NCBI GenBank assembly: GCA_003255025.1
Contig: QANY01003970.1
Span: 124,001-188,000, forward strand
DNA length: 64,000 bases
From: Datisca glomerata
Taxonomy: Eukaryota > Streptophyta > Magnoliopsida > Cucurbitales > Datiscaceae
Direction: 5' to 3'
Shown piece after piece: positions 33,969 through 47,587 of this stretch. Every line of letters starts with the position of its first letter. Position 1 is the first letter of the stretch. Made by a program: the position numbers and the translations under genes. The notes below the pieces were generated by a model. It ran no database searches. It was not told the origin of the DNA and saw only the letters and a list, made by a program, of their open reading frames with translations.

Positions 33969-36900
33969 CTACAAGTTTGTTACAACCCCACTATTGTCAC
34001 AATAAAGTGTCATGGGTTTGTCAGCTTCTAGAATGACTTTTAAAGTCTTTAGGAGCTTTCTAAGCCAGACAGCATCCTTTGCAGCTTCACAAGCCACCAC
34101 ATACTCAACTTCCATGGTAGAATCAACAATGCAAGATTGCTTGATACTTCTCCATACCATTACTCTACCATTCAGGATGAACATCAACCCTGAAGTGAAA
34201 CTCCTAGAATCCTTGTCCACTTAGAAATCAGAGTCAGAATAACCCATCATATTCAGGTCAGTATCTGAATACACAAGCATGTAATTCATCATTCTCGTAA
34301 GATACTTGAGTATATACTTAACATCATTCCAATGCTCGAGTCTAGGGTTACATTCGAAATGACTTACTACTCCCAGAGTGTAGCAAATATCTGGTCTAGT
34401 GGAGAGTATTGCATTGAGACTTCCTACGGCTGAGGCACATGGAATCTTTCTCATGTTTTTCTCTTCCTGAGGAGTCATGGGAGACTGCTCCTTGGAGAGG
34501 CTGACTCCATGTTTAAAGGGAAGATATCCATTCTTTGAGTCTTACATATAAAAGCGATCCATCATCTTATCAATATAAGATGCTTGGGAGAGTGCCACTG
34601 TCTATTTTTCTATTTCTAAAAGATCTGAATACCTAGGAAAAATGAAACTTCTCCAAGATCTATCATATCAAATTGCTTTGCAAGCCAAATTTTAACATCA
34701 AACAAATTTCTTACATCATTCATAATGAGCAGTATATTGTCCATGTACAAGACCATAAAAACTACCTTACCTTCATATATCAACCTATACACATAGGGTT
34801 TGTCCACTGACTGCTCAAAATCAAAGTTCTTGATAGTTTCATCGAATCTGATATTCTACTATCCGGACGCTTGCTTAAGTCCATAAATAAACTTCAGTAG
34901 TTAGCAAATCTTACCCTCTTGGCCATTCTCTATGAACCCATCTGATTGAGCCATATAAATATGCTCTTCAAGATTGACTTTCAAAAAAGCACGGTTGACA
35001 TCCATCTTCCAGATTTTATAATTGCGGGTAGCAACAATGGACAGAAGGATTCGGATGAATATAAGCATGGCCACTGACAAAAAGGTATCATCATAGTCTA
35101 TACCTTCCTTTTGGGTGTACCCTTCAACTAGAAGTTTAGCTTTCAACGTCTCCGCATTTCCATCCGGACCTCTCTTCTTCTTATAAATTCATTTACACCA
35201 TATGGGTTTTACCCCTTCAGGAGGATCTATAAGCTTCCAGACCTCATTCGAGTACATTGATTGTATCTTGACGTTCATAGCATCTTACCAAAGGTATACT
35301 TCATGACCAGACATGACCTACGAGCAGGAAATATGTTCATCATGATCCTTATCTGATAATGTTGTCAAGGCATCTCCATAAGACATGTACCCATGTCAAG
35401 TTGTCTCACAACCCTCACACTACGTAGAGGCTTTAGCTCTTGTTGTGGTTCTTCCATTATGAATTCGGGAACGGGTCTCGATTGAGGATTTGGTGTTTTC
35501 TTACTCAATAATTTCTCTAACACAAGTATGCTTCTCGGCTTCACCCTTCTTATCTAGTCCTCTTCAAGAAACTGCGCATTCGTGCTCACAAATATTTTCT
35601 TGTCGGTCAGACTCTAAAAGACATATCCCTTTGTTCCCTTGATATATCCTAAAAACATGCATAATTCTGATCAACTGACCAACTTACACGTTTTCGGTCT
35701 TAGCACATATGTCGGGCATCCCTATATTCTAAGGTGGCTTAAGGACAACTTTCGTCTACTCCATCTTTGATATGGTGTACTAGGCATCGTCTTTGACAAA
35801 ACTTAGTTCAGAATATATGTTGTTGTTTCCAAGGAATATCCCCAGAACGAATCTGAGAGGGATGCACAACTCATCATGGATCTAATCATATCCAACAGAG
35901 TTCGATTTTTTCTCTCTCACACATCATTCTGTTCTGGGGTACCAGGGCTGTAAGTTGAGAAATAATACATTATTCCTTAAGATAGTCTTCGAACTCTCCT
36001 AGCAAGTAATCCCACCACGATTGGATCATGTTTTGATTTGTTTCTTTAATTAATTCTCGACCATAGCCTTGTATTCTTTAAATTTTTCAAAGGTTTCAAA
36101 CGTTAGGCACATTAGATAAACATGTCCAAAACGTGAGTAATCATCTATAAAGGTTACAAAATACTCATAAACTCCTTTCGTTTGAATATTCAATGGCCCA
36201 CATACATCACCATGTACAAGTTCAAGGCATTGAATGGCTCTTTCACCCTTCACTGAAAATGGTCTCTTGGTCATTTTGCTTTCTATGTAAGATTCACGTG
36301 TGGGTAGTGATCCCACACTTAAGGTTTGTAATGGACCAACCTTTGTAAGTCTCTTAATCTTGTCTAGGCTAATGTGACCAAGACACAAGTGCCACAAGTA
36401 GGTTAGATTGATTGAGTCAGACCTCACTTTGTAAATCAATATTTACCCCATCGTCATATATCATTGAAACTTTTGATTTTAAATAGAAAATGTTGTTTAT
36501 CATGCGTGCAATAGTAATCAAGCAATCATTTCTAAAAATACCAATATCACTATCAATAAAATTTAAAGAAAATCCTTACTTAATTAAACCAGCTACTGAA
36601 ATAAGGTTTTTCCCAATAATAAACATTATGCAAAACTAAATAACTGTTCTAAAAAAATAATTTAATAGTTCCAACTAATATTGTCGATACTAGTGCTCCA
36701 TTCTCTCAACGGAAGCTGAACTCACCCTCGTTAAGCCTTCTACTTTCCCTGAAGTCCTGTAGAGAATAACAAATAAGGTTAGGGGCTGCAGAGTCTATAA
36801 TCAACAAAAAAGTAGAGTCAATCACCTAACAAGCTTCAGTTACAAAATGTACCTTTGAATTTTATCTCCTTGAGATAATTTAGGCAGTTGTGTTTCCTAT

Positions 36901-37521
36901 GACCAGCGAGTTCGCAATGATGACACTTGTCTTTTGACTTGTCCACTTTCACAGGGCCCTTACCTTTCGTAGCTTTTTTGAGTTCACCTTCTTAGCTTTA
37001 TTTGGACCTCTCTTGAATTTATTTTTGGCGCCATAGGTCGAAGTAACATTTTCCTCTCCATTTTTTATCTTGTCCTTCAGATATATGGTCTCAGTAGCTT
37101 GCAACTCCTTCTTGAGTTTCGGAAGAGAGCTTATTCATCGAATAATTAAGTTTAAAGTTCTCAAAAGTATCTAGCAATGTTTCAAGGATCATATCAACTT
37201 AGGTCTCACCATCTACATCAGCTCCTATGATCTTCATCTCATTCAGATAACTAATTATCAGTATCATATGTTCTCTGACAGGAGTTCCAAATTTCATCTG
37301 GCAATTCATGAAGTTTTACATAGCAGCTTATTTGTCTTGAGGACCCCTGATCCCCGAACAGTGACGTTCTCCATGTTCTGATGTTGTTGTAACACATTGC
37401 TAAAGAATGCTAAGATGTAAGATCTGGTGATCTCATTAGAACGTAGCCAATAAGCATACGCATTTTTTTCCTCTTGAGTCGATTCAGCAATAGGCTCAAG
37501 GGGACAAGAGGTGGTAAGCAT
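33969..37521 (-). pseudogene. Family A copia gag-pol pseudogene
   Basis: In minus-strand order: gag N-part (37521-37306, with YILAFFSNVLQQHQNMENV); zinc knuckle CHHCELAGHRKHNC near 36920; pre-integrase LWHLCLGHISLDKI and integrase start CLELVHGDVCGPLNI then YFVTFIDDYSRFGHVYL (36439-36050); reverse transcriptase pieces YTQKEGIDYDDTF and KMDVNRAFLKVNLEEHIYM (35146-34901); the active-site block as YMDNIL in place of YVDDIL (34807-34616); and RNase H (34478-33969). RNase H is interrupted by a single in-frame TAA at 34221 between DSDF and VDKDSRS, the place of an expected Gln codon. Many other stops and shifts lie between pieces. It would have made the copia capsid, protease, integrase and polymerase. 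Confidence 0.85.
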
Positions 37522-38924
37522 GAACTTGTGCTTTTCTACCGTCAGTACGATATCAAAATTATATTTTCAATCAACGTAATTTTTACTAGTGAGTTTTTTT
37601 GCATTCAATATGTTGAGAGTGTTGATAAAGACATGATTACTGAAGAGAATAAATAAAGCGGCATAAGTAAATGTTTAATCATTTAGGAAAGTATGATGCA
37701 TGATGCAAATACTTAATCATTTTAAAAATCTGAGAAAAATATATTTCTTTCATGATGTTACCATCAACAATGATAGCTCGTCTCATCTAAGGACAACACC
37801 CACCGCATCGAGACTCTTCTCATTTGGTTAACGCTTCTCAAGATGTCACTACATCCAACTCAACCAATCACTAATGGTTTTGGTCACCTTAGCCCCATTA
37901 ACTAGCTCCTATGAGAGATTTTAATGTACTTCAGTCTACGTGTTTAACCAACGTATCGGCTTTAAATGTTGCTATGAACTAATGGTCCATCTAGGGACGG
38001 TCCCACCTCACCTCTTCCTTTACAAGTTTTAGCTTCACTAGCAACTCGATGACACAAAGCAACACGATTCTCAAATTTCTCCCACTGAAGAGAGAACCGC
38101 TAGGGTAGCTCTAAATTATTCCTCATGCCACGATCAAGTTTGCGTTGTGGACCGTGCGAATGTTTCAAAATAAATGACCATCCCACTTAGTTTTTGAAAC
38201 AAATAGATTTTTCTTTGCTTGTTCAAAAATCATAACTCTTTATAAACTTGAAAGCAAGAAAAAATGTTAAATTTTTATAAAATTTAAATCATAATATATA
38301 ATTTTTATGAATTCACATTGTATTTAAAAATATAACACATTATAAGTCTAAATTACAATGATACGTATATATGTTAATTACCTGGCAATTTGATATTGAC
38401 ACATCTCTCTTCCTATATGGCATATTATATGTGAATGCAAGATTAATAATAAAGTCATACATTCAAAATTAACATCTCTATGGCTCATTCTAATTACAAC
38501 CTATAAAAAATAAATAAATTATAATAATATAAATGCTAGTCTTTATGGCATCTGTAATTATCTCTTTCTCCTTCAAGAAGTCCCACCTCCTTGTAACCTT
38601 TTACAAAAAGTCTAGTCCAATTTTCAAAATTCAAATTTTAATTTAAAATTAATTTTCTAACAATTTTTACTTTGATAAATAATTACCAAGTAAATTAATC
38701 AATTGGTATTTATTAAAAAAATAATTTACAAAACAATTACTAATTAATCAGTGATAAAAACTTATCAAATTAAATATAATTTAATTTTCAGGATTGGAAT
38801 GGTCTTAGGATCAAATTCCAAGTCTATGCGAATCATTTTGGGCCAAACAACCCTTGCTAGTCTAAAACTTCGACAGGCTTGGTAGGTCTAGGCCACCCCA
38901 AGGCCCAACATGGTCTTCGGGGTG

Positions 38925-38945
38925 CTAGGGTTTCCAAAACCCTAG
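38925..38945. repeat. Palindrome in the family A leader
   Basis: CTAGGGTTT, then CCA, then AAACCCTAG: a perfect 9-bp inverted repeat that contains two telo-box-like AAACCCTA words. It sits in the GC-rich untranslated leader between the 5' LTR and gag (about 38800-39110). Confidence 0.9.
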
Positions 38946-39351
38946 TGCCTCCCCCTATGGTTTCCTATACCCTAGTGATGGCACGGCAATGTGATGGCAG
39001 CAACGAACGCTGGCGACGCGGCAGTCCGAGCCATCAGGTGCGGCGATAGTGGATGGCAATGGCGAATGGTGGCGCGCAGCGGACGTGGTGCCTCGGGATG
39101 CACACGATGATGGATTTACATAAAATTTAACGACACAACTGTTGCAAAAATAAATTACATAAAATCCTATGTCACAATTTTGGTGTACATCAATTCTAAA
39201 ATAGAAAGAAAATAGTAAGAGCCAATCGATCGAGATTCATCCATAAAACACATTCAAACATGCTTTGAATCTACCATACAAAAATATATGTCAATATCAT
39301 CATATTCTTCCAATCATACATCTAGATATAGAATATGCATATTAAAAAACC

Positions 39352-39369
39352 TTAAGCTCTTATACTAAT
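39352..39369 (-). promoter_or_regulatory. Degenerate tRNA-iMet primer-binding site
   Basis: Directly inside the 5' LTR the minus strand reads ATTAGTATAAGAGC, against the usual plant copia TGGTATCAGAGC with two or three changes. Its position next to the LTR end supports the LTR boundary at 39370. Confidence 0.7.
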
Positions 39370-41161
39370 TGTTGGATCAGGTTTTAGATTTTGAAGAAAA
39401 TAATGAACCATGACTAATTTATAAATGTATCGATAAGAGATAAAAACTATTTCTACATTTTCTTGTAATGAAAAAATTCTGATTTGACGGGATCCAATTC
39501 TCTATCTCGTGTTTCTCACTCCTGAGATCACAGAGCTTGCAATTGATCTTCGCACCGACAACCACTCGTTAGAATTATTTGTATATCTCTCCGGGATATT
39601 AACAGAAATTGAGTAGGCTCTTAAAATAACTATGAAAGAGAAAACAAAAATTTTCTCTTCCCTTATAGATTTCGGTGACAACAGTAGGGAGAAGGAGAGA
39701 TAGAGATTTTTTCTGTTTTAATTAACACACTTAAGTTAGGTTAGAGATACAACTCTAATGCAATCTTTTATATATTAATTAAATAAAATTTACCCATATA
39801 TCCATATATGTTAAAAATCAAAGATCCATTCTCCTTTGACCTACATATGCGATTTTAACATCTTCCCTAGAGCCAAAATTATGTCTAAATTCATCCGTCT
39901 AAGCTGATGAATTAAATTAATTCATATTAATTAATTAATTAATTAATTTTATTTATTAGTTATCCAATAACTAGAAAATAACAAAATAATTCGTTTGAAC
40001 GTTAATTTTGGTTTTCACTAATATAGTGATGACACCCATCTCATATGGGCTCGGGAAGTGTACCCTAATCCAAAACATATTTTTGGTCCAACTATCGTTG
40101 TTTCTCATTCATGTCCTTATGACCAACTCCTGAGACCGAATGGACCCACATGAGCAAAGCTATGAGATTCAAATATCCGACTAATTTATCTCAATAAATT
40201 CTTGACTTATTTAATCACAACATCGTACAACTTCACTATAGGTCCGATGCTGAATGAACTCTCAATTCATGCGCGCTATATTTTCTATTAGTGAAAATAA
40301 AGATTTATATTTCACGTTCCATAGAATATTTTATGATATTACTCATTGCAAATATCAGTAACAAGAATAGGATATAAAATTACCATTTTACCCCTCTATC
40401 ATTAACGCCTTTATTGACTGTAAACAAGAAATGCATATATGTGAAGTGTCTCACACAGTTCAGCATGTCTTATTCCATGACTCATGTCATCGAGTACCAA
40501 GCCCAGTTTATTTATTCACACACTCATCGATAAAGCATAAAATGATATTGTTGCGTTTGTAATCTTGCCATGGATTCCATATATGTGAATCACACAACTC
40601 TAACATAGGTAAATCACCGTCCTAACAGTCGAGGTATTGTCTGACAATTCGAACTCACTCTTTTGATGAATCAAAGATCGCGAGTAACCAGGTCAAGTCT
40701 TCTATTCACCTCAGGATTAAGGTAATTATAAAAATACCCTTTAAAGTGTAACAAATAAACTTATAGTTAGATAAAAGGCTTTGCTCTAAACTAATTGGTT
40801 ACTAGTCTATTCAAAATATTTTGTAACATATCTAGGTCAAACGTTAGAGTCTCCACTCTCATGCCCCGAGACCGACATCTTTTGGTTCAACCTAACAGTC
40901 GTTATTGGATTCGATTGTCCACTCGATCCTAAGACTGTGAATAACATTATGAACTATCTCAGAATAGTTTGTCTGTGAGAGTGCTCGGTCTTTACACTTC
41001 TTTCAGTTATAATAGTTTTAGGATTTAAGTAAATTATAAACACACTTTAATTAAAATACATTTTCTTTTATTCATAAAAATCATTAATACATAAATGTCT
41101 CAGAAATAACTGTTTACTCATAAATAGTTATTACACCTTACTTGTGGACATAATTTTAACA
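39370..41161 (-). repeat. Family A 5' LTR (1792 bp)
   Basis: TGTTGGATCAGG...TTTTAACA, the partner of 31957-33752. An (AATT)n run lies at about 39920-39950. The right end is followed directly by ATTTG, the second copy of the target duplication. Confidence 0.9.
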
Positions 41162-41166
41162 ATTTG
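41162..41166. repeat. Target-site duplication ATTTG, right copy
   Basis: ATTTG follows the LTR end ...TTTTAACA, matching 31952-31956. LINE sequence continues straight after it. Confidence 0.9.
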
Positions 41167-42300
41167 TTAAAGGCAAAAACATTTAGGATAATTCTCTAAT
41201 AGCTCAGGAGATATTTTGCCACCTATAAAGAAAAGAAAGAAAGGCAGGAAGGGAGTGGTGGTGCTTAAGACAGATATGTCTAAAACTTATGATAGGGTCA
41301 ACTGGACTTTCCTTAGGAGATTATTACTAAAAAATGGGCATTGAACCCAAATTCGTAAAATGGATAATGCTTTGCGTGGCTAGTGTCCATTATAAGATTA
41401 ATATTAGTAGTGAGCCTAAAGTTAGTATTAAGCCTAGTAGGAATATAAGGCAATGTGACCATTTATCTCCATATCTATTGTAGCTGAAAGTTTGTCAAAA
41501 TGCATAAAAGGGGCCATTATGGAAGGTAAAATTAACCATGTATCCCTTAAAAGAGGTAGTCCTCATATCTCTCATCTTATTTTTTTTCTAATTATAGCTT
41601 GTTTGTTACTCACATGGATATTTATTATTGTTTTGACTTAGATTTGTATATTAATAGAGATTATATTGTCTCTGGACATAAAAATAATTTTAACAAGAGT
41701 AGTTTGTGGTTTAGTAGAAATGTGTCAAATCAGAGAAGAGTTTTTATAGCTATCTTATGGTAAGAATGGAATTTTACTTAAATCAGTAGCTCAAGCCTTC
41801 TCTAGCTATATTATGAGAACATTTAAACTATCTAAGAATGTCTGTCTGGATCTCTAAGCAGTAATAATGAGATTCTGGTGATAAAAAAGTAAGGACAATA
41901 GAGGTATTAGTTGGGCTTCTAGCCAAAAATTAACTAATAGTAAGGTCAATGGAGGTTTAGATTTTAGAGGCTTTAATCTATCTTTACTTACTAAACATGT
42001 TTGGTTTGTCGTTAAAGATCCTGACAGCTTATGTGCTAAGTTATTAAAAAGTCCATGTATTTTCTAATTGTGATTTTACGGAGGCTAGTACTGGAAAAAA
42101 CCAGTTCATAGGCTTGGAAAAACATTTGGCTGGGGAAAGAGATAATTAGAAACCATTCTTATAGGAAAATTGGAAGTGGTTTGAATGTTAAAATTTATAA
42201 TAATAATTGGGTACCAGGTTTCGATAATTTGGAAGAGTTTAGAAACCCTAACATTTTCAATGCTAATGTAAATTTTGTTTCTGACCTAATATTACCTAAT
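41167..42300 (+). pseudogene. L1-type LINE, 3' part (reverse transcriptase and downstream)
   Basis: The reverse transcriptase resumes with IADNSLIAQEI-like residues, then KGVVVLKTDMSKAYDRVNW-type and FVKWIMLCVASVHYKINIS-like, then an SPYLF-like block. The later part reads SWASSQKLTNSKVNGGLDF, FRGFNLSLLTKHVWF and NNNWVPGFDNLEEF, the usual region downstream of plant L1 reverse transcriptase. The FADD active-site block (about 41580-41600) is not intact. Stops and shifts abound. No RNase H or clear poly-A tail is recognised, and the right limit is approximate. Confidence 0.75.
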
Positions 42301-44995
42301 CCTTGATGCTCATATAAATCTTGTAAGATCATATTCTCTCTTGATATTTTCAGAAAAAACATGGATGTATTTTGTATATTGTTATCATTCGCTTGATATT
42401 TTCACTAACTTTATACTAAGCTTGTGCATACATAATAAATTTACTATTAATTAATTTTAAAAACTTAAACGTGTTTATACATTTGAGGATTTTAGATAAG
42501 CATCAATTTTACAAAACCTTCCAATAATTTCTATTATACTTTGCCCGACTCACCGGTCACATTCTTATGATAGAGTGTAGGAACTTAACCATTGTTTTAA
42601 CTCATTTCATCTATCATCTCATATCTCACTTTTTATATAAAATTAATTTTTTTTAGATTGCAGTGTATGTTGTGCGCCAATCATTGCTCCAACATAGTGA
42701 TTGGCATGTGACAATCTAAAATATCACATGACAATATTATATTTTGTTATATAAATATCTATGTATTATTTCAAATAAAGATAAATATCAGTTAATTCAA
42801 AAATTAACTTATCTCATAAAACATATCGATTAACTTATCTGTTAGTTTAAAATTAATTGATCAGTTAATTCAAAATTAAATTATTTCTTATAATAATCTA
42901 ATATTATTTAATTTCATCAATTAAATATAATGTCTCAATATCGATTAAATAACTAATCAATATAATTAATTAATTAATCAATATTTTCAAAAAATATATT
43001 CATTAAATAATGATATATAATTATCTTATAATTATATACTTGCCTTGGAAAACTCAATTTTTTTTTGCAAACTAGTCATTTTCTTATGTCTTGAAACATT
43101 CACACCCTATATTGTATGTATAGAGGTGGTTTGAGGATAATAGACCCATAATTCTAAGCTCCAATAAACCAACTCTTTAATTAAATAATCTTATTTATTA
43201 ATTACATTATTACTCCACTATAAATATGAAATTGCACTCTTAGTAATTATAGAATATATTTACAGAGTAATCTAGTGTAGTCCATTGATATAATCACTAC
43301 ATGTAGTTCTGTCCTCCAATTATTGGTTCGTAAATTAGAGCTAGTCAAAATTACTGTTTTACCTTTCTAATTACCTCTTGATTCTTAAATATCATTAATT
43401 CACTAGTGAATGGTTAATTTATAAATGTATTATGAATTTGAGTTCAATAACCATTCAATCCCATAATTAGTATTTAAAGAAACCAATATACGATCTATTA
43501 GAAAAGATTGGATTTTAAATCTTGTAAGATCATGTTCTCAGTCATCCATGTCACTGAATCTCCAAAACAGAAGTCACTAACATGTTTTATAAATAAACTT
43601 TAACGAGTGAATCAAAAGATTCAGTAGACATGTATAGGAGTTCATGACTACTCAAGATTTAGACTAGTTTATATATGATCATCTAATTGATGTGTATTAA
43701 ATTTTTATGATAAACGATAAGTTAATAAAGATATTAACTCACAAAGATCATGTCCTATATAATATAACTAGTGAGATACTCGTGTTTCGCATGGTAGTTG
43801 AATAGACTTAAATATGTATACTGATCAATTTAAAAATCTAACTCTAAGTTACTAATCTAAATAACAAATAATGAACGATATAGAAAACTATAAAAAAAAC
43901 TTTAATGATACTTTTATTTTCATAAAATAATCAAATGAGCTAACAATCCTAGTGTGCTTTTTTATCTTAAACATTAAATCAGAGAGAAAATACCTAAAAT
44001 GATCAGTTAGTCGTCATATATACATTCTTCATTTTTTTCACATGAACGCCCAATGATATGATTATAAATAAATAGAGTGATATTTAGTAAGAGTCATATA
44101 TATGCATAGTAAGAATAAATTACAATGTTGAACCATAGAAAAAGTTTAATGAATAACGTCTCTTAGCTAATAAAAAAAACATAGAATGATAGTGCGAACT
44201 TTCATGGGTGAAAAGTACATGAATTAAGAAAAAAATTCAGAAGTCTAGTTCTAATGTGTTATTGGAAGTAAAATTTGCAATGAACATAAGATAAATGCGT
44301 TGCAAATTGAAAATTCTACGAAATTGAAATCGAAACATACCTCTTACGGTAATTGTTTAAGTGAGAAAAATTATGCATCCACACAAATAATATCCATCAT
44401 CCAATCATCCATCCATCAAAAACAAAAAAAAGGAGCAATTTTGATTTTTAGGCATACTATTTTTTATCTGAATTATTACTGTAGAGAAATAAAGTAATTA
44501 GATATTAACATAAAACAAAATATTTTATGTAAGATACATAATGCGACACAAAAGTTCAATAGAATAATACTGATGATTATATTTAGGCAATAGTTAAATT
44601 AGTAATTAATAAAATATTATATTTATATATAACATTTAATTACTTATTGAATATTGCTCATCATGATAACACATGACAAAGTTATAAATCGATACTTAGG
44701 CAGAATAAGAAGCCTTTATACCCAACTGTATATATGTATATAAGATTATATGAAGTATTTTCACTAAAATATCTATCCACATCAGCGATCTAGATCTAGA
44801 TCACATGCATTCAAAATGATTAGTGAAACTGTGCTACCAACAATTCATTAAAGATTTCATATTTTAATATGTTACAGACTATTTTATTTATTATCTATGA
44901 TCTTAATTTTTTTGTACTAATACAAGATCAATAATAATTCCGAGAACACAATTATAAGAAAAATGTGCTTTTATTAACTTCCAAATAAAATATCT
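42301..44995. other. AT-rich DNA, possible LTR remnants
   Basis: No gene is seen. Stretch 43030-43780 has the texture of a plant LTR (long non-coding AT-rich sequence with a 'CAAGATTTAGACTAGTTTATA' block and 'GATCATGTCCTATATAA'), but I find no paired copy in the window and no TG...CA boundaries. The 3' LTR of the old copia element should lie left of 44996, yet no match to 58187-58432 is visible. The stretch 42700-43030 is a run of AATTAA-rich words. The open stretch at 44300-44497 (+) is not supported. Confidence 0.4.
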
Positions 44996-47560
44996 TTACT
45001 CATGTTTTGAGGACACTATGCCCAACACTATAGACAACTGTTTACTCTGAACTCTTTCATTAACAATCAGGAACTTGATGTCTATATACTTCAACTTTGT
45101 TGAGCTTTTGTTATTATTGGAATATAGAACTGTTGACTTTTTGTCACAAAATAACTTGAGTGGTATCTCAATACCGTCCACAATGCGCAACCCTGTGATA
45201 AAATTATGTAGTCATATTTTGTGATTGGATACCTTATCACATGATATGAACTTTGCTGCCAGGGTAGAAGAGGCTATAAGTAACTGCTTAGCACTCTTCC
45301 ATGAGACAACACCTCCAGCTAACAGAAAATATAGTCCAACGTAGATTTCATACTATCTAGGCATCTAGTAAAATCGGAGTCAGTATACCTAATGATCTCA
45401 ATCTAATCCAACCACTGATACATGAGCATATAGTCTTTTGTTCTCTCTAAGTACCGCAAGGCCCATTTAATTACTTTCTAATGGTCTATGCTTGAATTAC
45501 TTAAATATCTACCCAATATCCCAATCAAGTATACAATATCCGAACGTGTACAAAATTGAGCATATATCATACTCTCTACTACTGAGTCATAGGGAATCTT
45601 CCACAGTTTTTCCTCAAAATCATTCTTAGGGCACTAATTGAGACTAAACCTCTCTCCCTTAGCCACAGGGGTATCACCTGGTTTACAGTCTTACATGCCA
45701 TATCTTTTGAGAACCTTTTCAATATAGCTCTTTTGTGATAATCCAAGAATACCCCGAGAATGATTTCGGTGTATTTGGGTCCATAATACAAAGGAGGCAT
45801 CACTAAGATCTTTCATCCCAAAATTCTTAGTTAGAAATCTTTTGGTGTCCTGCAATAAAAATATATCGTTGCTGGCAAGCACGATGTCATTCACATATAA
45901 ATCTAGAAAAATATGTTTGCCCCCACAGAACTTATGGTATATACAATCATTGACCAAATTCATCTCATAACCGATGAGATAATCACTTGATGACACTTGA
46001 AATACCATTGTCAATATGTTTGCTTGAGTCCATAGATGGATTTCTTAAACTAGAAAATCATATCTTTTGGGTCTCCCGAAATAAAGTTTTCTGATTGCAC
46101 CATATAAATCATCTCTTCAATGTTACCATTGAGAAACGTTGTGTTTACATCCATCTGATGTAACTTAAGGTCGAAATGCATCATCAATTCCTTTATAATC
46201 CTGAAAGAATATTTTAAAGAAACTGCATAGAAAGTCTATTTATAGTCGATGCCTTCTTTTTGTGTAAAGTCATTTGCAACAAGACGAGCCTTATATCTTT
46301 CCACATTACCTTTTGAATCGCATTTGGTCTTAAAAATCCAAACCAATGGTTTCACACCTTCTGGTAATGGAACAAGATTCCACGCGCCATTGTCCTTCTT
46401 GGACTTAATCTCCCCATTCATAGCATTGATCCACTTATGAGAGTTAGAAATTTTCATGGCTTGACAGAAGTTGATCGATTCATCTTCCATCACTCCACTG
46501 TCTACCTCATGTTCTTGGAGAAATACAATGTAATCATTAGACACTACACTTCTCCTCTATCTACTGGATCTCCTTAATGACATAGGTTCTTGAGGCGCAA
46601 AAGTTTGTTCTTCTGGAGTAATTTCTTGAATGAGAGGTTATCCAATATTATCTTGATATGTTGTGTCAGTAAGGCCACGAACGCACCCTTAATCAATGCT
46701 AATAACACATGTTGGAATATCAACATATTCCTCTTAGAAGATAAAATCCCTAACCGTATCTCCCACCGCAAACTTGGTACTCCTAAAGAACCGAGCATTT
46801 CCATCTCAAAAATAGACCTAGTTGTGGGATCATAAAACTTGTACTTCCTGGATCTTTCAGAGTATCCAACAAAATAGCAACTCACCGTCCTTAAGTTTAG
46901 ATTCTTTTCATTAAGCCTATAAGGCCTTGCCTCAGCTGGACATCTCCAAACATGTAAATGTTTTAGACTAGGTTTCTAGCCAGTCCAAAGCTCTTATAGA
47001 GTTTTTGCAGTCGCTTTAGTTAGAATAATGTCAAGGATATACGCTGCAGCCTTAAGTGCTTCACCTCAGAGTGACTCTGGTAAGGTAGAATAACTAATCA
47101 TACTCATCACCATATCCTTAAGCATTATGTTTATCTCTCAACAACACCATTCATAGTAGGCGAACCTGACATAGTGTATTGTGAGACGATACTGCATTCC
47201 TCTAAGAATTTAGCAAATGGTCCTAGACGTTCTTCACCTGAATCGTCATATTTGTCATAGTATTTATCATCAAGGTCAGATCTGACGCTTTTGATCCTTT
47301 TATTGAGTTGGTTCTCAACTTCAGCCTTCAAAATTTTTTGAACACGTCCAATGACTGTACCTTTTCATGGATGAGAAATATGTAGTCATATCTAGAAAAA
47401 TCGCCAATGAACATTATAAAGTATTATTGACCATTCCGAACAACCGAAGGGAATGACCCACAAATATTCGTATGTATAAGTTCTAAGACGTCCTGAGTCA
47501 TGTTGGCTACAAATCTCATTTTTTGGTTTGTTTACCTTTTATATGATTAACGCAAACATC
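44996..47560 (-). pseudogene. Family C pol: integrase, reverse transcriptase, RNase H remnants
   Basis: In minus-strand order: integrase core with MFIGDFSRYDYIFLIHEK-like residues (about 47430) and RIKSVRSDLDDKYYDKYD then ECSIVSQYTMSGSPTMNGVVER (47331-47131); integrase C-part with CYFVGYSERSRKYKFYDPTT (46885-46574); reverse transcriptase with NGEIKSKKDNGAWNLVPLP and KCDSKGNVERYKARLVANDF (46544-46236); the active-site block as YVNDIV instead of YVDDIV (46014-45691); and RNase H end DGIEIPLKLFCDKKSTVLYSN (45190-44996). Breaks by stops and shifts occur between pieces. The Asp-to-Asn change at the polymerase active site would itself be disabling. Confidence 0.8.
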
Positions 47561-47582
47561 AAAGTGTATGAAATCTATGGGA

Positions 47583-47587
47583 CCGAG
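47583..47587. repeat. Target-site duplication CCGAG, left copy
   Basis: CCGAG directly precedes TGTTGGATTG at 47588, and the same five bases follow the LTR end at 55734-55738. Confidence 0.9.

Larger units (their letters stand above)
31957..41161 (-). mobile_element. Copia retrotransposon, family A, nested in the LINE
   Basis: A full-length but decayed element: LTRs 31957-33752 and 39370-41161, each beginning TGTTGGATC and ending with ACA, flanked by ATTTG on both sides. Gag and pol read on the minus strand, so the right LTR is the 5' LTR. Next to it lies a degenerate tRNA-iMet primer site. The purine tract position next to the left LTR reads AAATGGTAGTTT on the minus strand (decayed AAGTGGGAGATT type). 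Gag start, zinc knuckle, pre-integrase, integrase, reverse transcriptase and RNase H are all present in copia order and all broken. A solo LTR of the same family occurs at 47588-55733. Confidence 0.9.

Noticed and set aside
34012..34224. Plus-strand 70-codon frame
   Set aside because: Mirror of the family A RNase H coding strand.
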